6,393 bases of DNA from Pseudomonadota bacterium. GTDB lineage: Bacteria > Pseudomonadota > Alphaproteobacteria > Sphingomonadales > Sphingomonadaceae. The DNA lies in the NCBI GenBank assembly GCA_023387085.1, contig JAEWIL010000010.1, positions 1 through 6,393 of the forward strand. The letters run 5' to 3'. Position 1 is the stretch's first letter, and every line of letters begins with the position of its first letter. The position numbers and the translations under genes are program-made. Of this stretch, positions 5,059-6,393 are shown piece after piece. The notes below the pieces were generated by a model. That model worked only from the letters and a program-made list of their open reading frames with translations, made no database searches and was not told the DNA's origin.

Positions 5059-6393
5059 ATGCTTCAGCAGGCCACCCCTTTGACCGCGGATCGTCCGCAG
5101 TCCTTCGGCGCCGAGTTCCGCGCGACGCTGGCGCTCGCCGTGCCGTTGGCGGCGGCGAACCTGCTGCAGATGATGGTCCATGCGATCGACGTTATTTTCG
5201 TGGCCCGGCTCGGCGATACCGATCTCGCCGCTTCGTCGCTCGGCGTCTCGATCTTCGGGCTGCTGCTGTGGACCGGCACCGGCCTGGTCAGCGCCGCCGC
5301 CCCGTTGATCGCCGCCGAGCTCGGCCGCCGCAGGCACAGCGTGCGCGAGGTGCGCCGCACCGTGCGCATGGCCTTGTGGCTGAGCGCGCTCGTCTCGCTC
5401 GTTTTCATGGGCGTCTGCGCGGCCGGAGGCCCTATCATGCGCGCGACCGGCCAGCCCGAGGAGCTCGCGGCCCGCGCCGCAAGCTTCCTCCTCATCCTGA
5501 TGCTCGGCATGTTCCCGATGATCGCCGCGGCGGTGCTGCGCATCTTCGTGTCGGCGCTCGGCCGCCCGACGATCGCAACGATGATCACCTTCGGCGCGCT
5601 GTTCGTCAACGCACTCGGCAACTGGGCGCTGGTCTTCGGCCACCTCGGCATGCCCGCGCTCGGCCTGCACGGATCGGCGCTGTCGAGTATCATCACAAGC
5701 ACGCTCATCCTGCTCGCCTATATCGTTGTGATCCAGAGCGACCGGCGCCTCCGCCGTTATCGCCTGTTCGGAAACTGGTGGCGCAGCGAATGGAGCCGCT
5801 TCTGCGAAATGCTGCGCATCGGCACACCGATCAGCCTGACCATCCTCGCCGAGGCCGGGCTGTTCACCGGCGCCGCCTTCCTGATGGGGCGGATCGGCGA
5901 GGCGCAACTCGCGGGCCACACGATTGCGCTCCAGGTCGCGGCGCTCGCTTTCCAGATTCCGTTCGGGGTTGCGCAGGCGGCGACGATCCGCGTCGGGCTC
6001 GCCTATGGCGCCAAGGATCATCGCGGCATCGGGCTCGCAGGCCGGGCTTCGCTCATCCTCGGCATCGGCTTCATGGCTTTCACCGCGATGCTGATGTGGC
6101 TGTTCCCGTCGCTCGTCCTGTCGATCTATGTCGACGTCGATGCGGCGCGCAACGCCGCGCTTGTCGGTTTCGCGATGCAGTTTCTCGTCGTCGCCGCCGC
6201 CTTCCAGCTCTTCGACGGCGCGCAGGCGGTGGCGGCGGGGGTGCTGCGCGGGGTGCAGGACACGCGCGTCCCGATGATCATCGCCGTCTGCGGCTACTGG
6301 ATCGCAGGCTATGGCACCGCGATCTACCTCGGCTTCTGGACTCCGCTCGCGGGGGTCGGCGTGTGGATCGGGCTGGCGGTCGGTCTTATTGTG
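5059..6393 (+). CDS. MATE family (NorM-like) multidrug efflux transporter, 3'-truncated by window edge
   Basis: The frame from the ATG at 5059 is open to the last base, giving 445 residues of an expected 450-480, so only the C-terminal end is missing. It is an inner-membrane antiporter that exports cationic drugs or metabolites using H+ or Na+. Two homologous helical halves are visible, about 18-235 and about 248-445, each beginning with a helix carrying a buried acid. Asp44 (VHAIDVIFVARLG), Glu265 (TILAEAGLF) and Asp386 (QLFDGAQAVAAGVLRG) correspond to the cation-site acids Asp36, Glu255 and Asp371 of Vibrio NorM. AGHTIALQVAALAFQIPFG followed by ATIRVG is another family hallmark. The start is forced: an in-frame TGA lies at 5023-5025 and no other ATG, GTG or TTG follows it. 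There is no strong ribosome site (only GGGCCGG upstream), which suggests modest or leaderless-like translation. The substrate cannot be told from sequence. Confidence 0.95.
   Translation, partial: MLQQATPLTADRPQSFGAEFRATLALAVPLAAANLLQMMVHAIDVIFVARLGDTDLAASSLGVSIFGLLLWTGTGLVSAAAPLIAAELGRRRHSVREVRRTVRMALWLSALVSLVFMGVCAAGGPIMRATGQPEELAARAASFLLILMLGMFPMIAAAVLRIFVSALGRPTIATMITFGALFVNALGNWALVFGHLGMPALGLHGSALSSIITSTLILLAYIVVIQSDRRLRRYRLFGNWWRSEWSRFCEMLRIGTPISLTILAEAGLFTGAAFLMGRIGEAQLAGHTIALQVAALAFQIPFGVAQAATIRVGLAYGAKDHRGIGLAGRASLILGIGFMAFTAMLMWLFPSLVLSIYVDVDAARNAALVGFAMQFLVVAAAFQLFDGAQAVAAGVLRGVQDTRVPMIIAVCGYWIAGYGTAIYLGFWTPLAGVGVWIGLAVGLIV

Noticed and set aside
5044..6021. 325-codon minus-strand open frame opposite the MATE gene
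   Set aside because: The product is an Arg/Glu/His/Gln-rich shadow without domains, while the plus strand encodes an uninterrupted MATE transporter with conserved cation-site acids.

Overview
The window reads as chromosomal DNA of a high-GC alphaproteobacterium, most likely a sphingomonad (Sphingopyxis or Sphingomonas type). Three things point there: a soluble bacterial serine palmitoyltransferase (the committed enzyme of sphingolipid synthesis) next to its own acyl carrier protein; strong G/C third-position codon use; and two palindromic intergenic elements that look like the repeats common in sphingomonad genomes. The species is inferred, not proven.

Layout. The 5' edge (1-435, +) is the 3' part of a gene I cannot name. 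It runs convergently, 29 bp away, into a 653-residue CHASE3 hybrid histidine kinase on the minus strand (465-2426). Upstream of the kinase, also on the minus strand, lie serine palmitoyltransferase (2540-3742) and a 78-residue acyl carrier protein (3852-4088). The minus-strand order is therefore ACP, then SPT, then kinase. A 159-bp divergent region (4089-4247) holds a palindrome, a hairpin and a short direct repeat. It separates the ACP from a plus-strand gene for a 190-residue membrane protein of the Pycsar-effector (DUF5706-like) type (4248-4820). After it, 238 bp without a gene hold a compound inverted-repeat element (about 4829-4949) and a small hairpin. A MATE/NorM efflux pump then starts at 5059 and runs off the 3' end.

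How the genes fit together. ACP and SPT form an evident functional pair: the carrier protein presents an acyl chain, and SPT condenses it with L-serine to 3-ketosphinganine. The kinase lies downstream on the same strand and could be co-transcribed, but nothing in the sequence links its signal to lipids. The most unusual element is the Pycsar-effector-like membrane protein. No nucleotide cyclase is visible in the window, and the gene is divergent from the sphingolipid pair. It is either an effector whose cyclase is elsewhere or a member of the family with a housekeeping membrane role. I see no tRNA, rRNA, CRISPR array, transposase or integrase.
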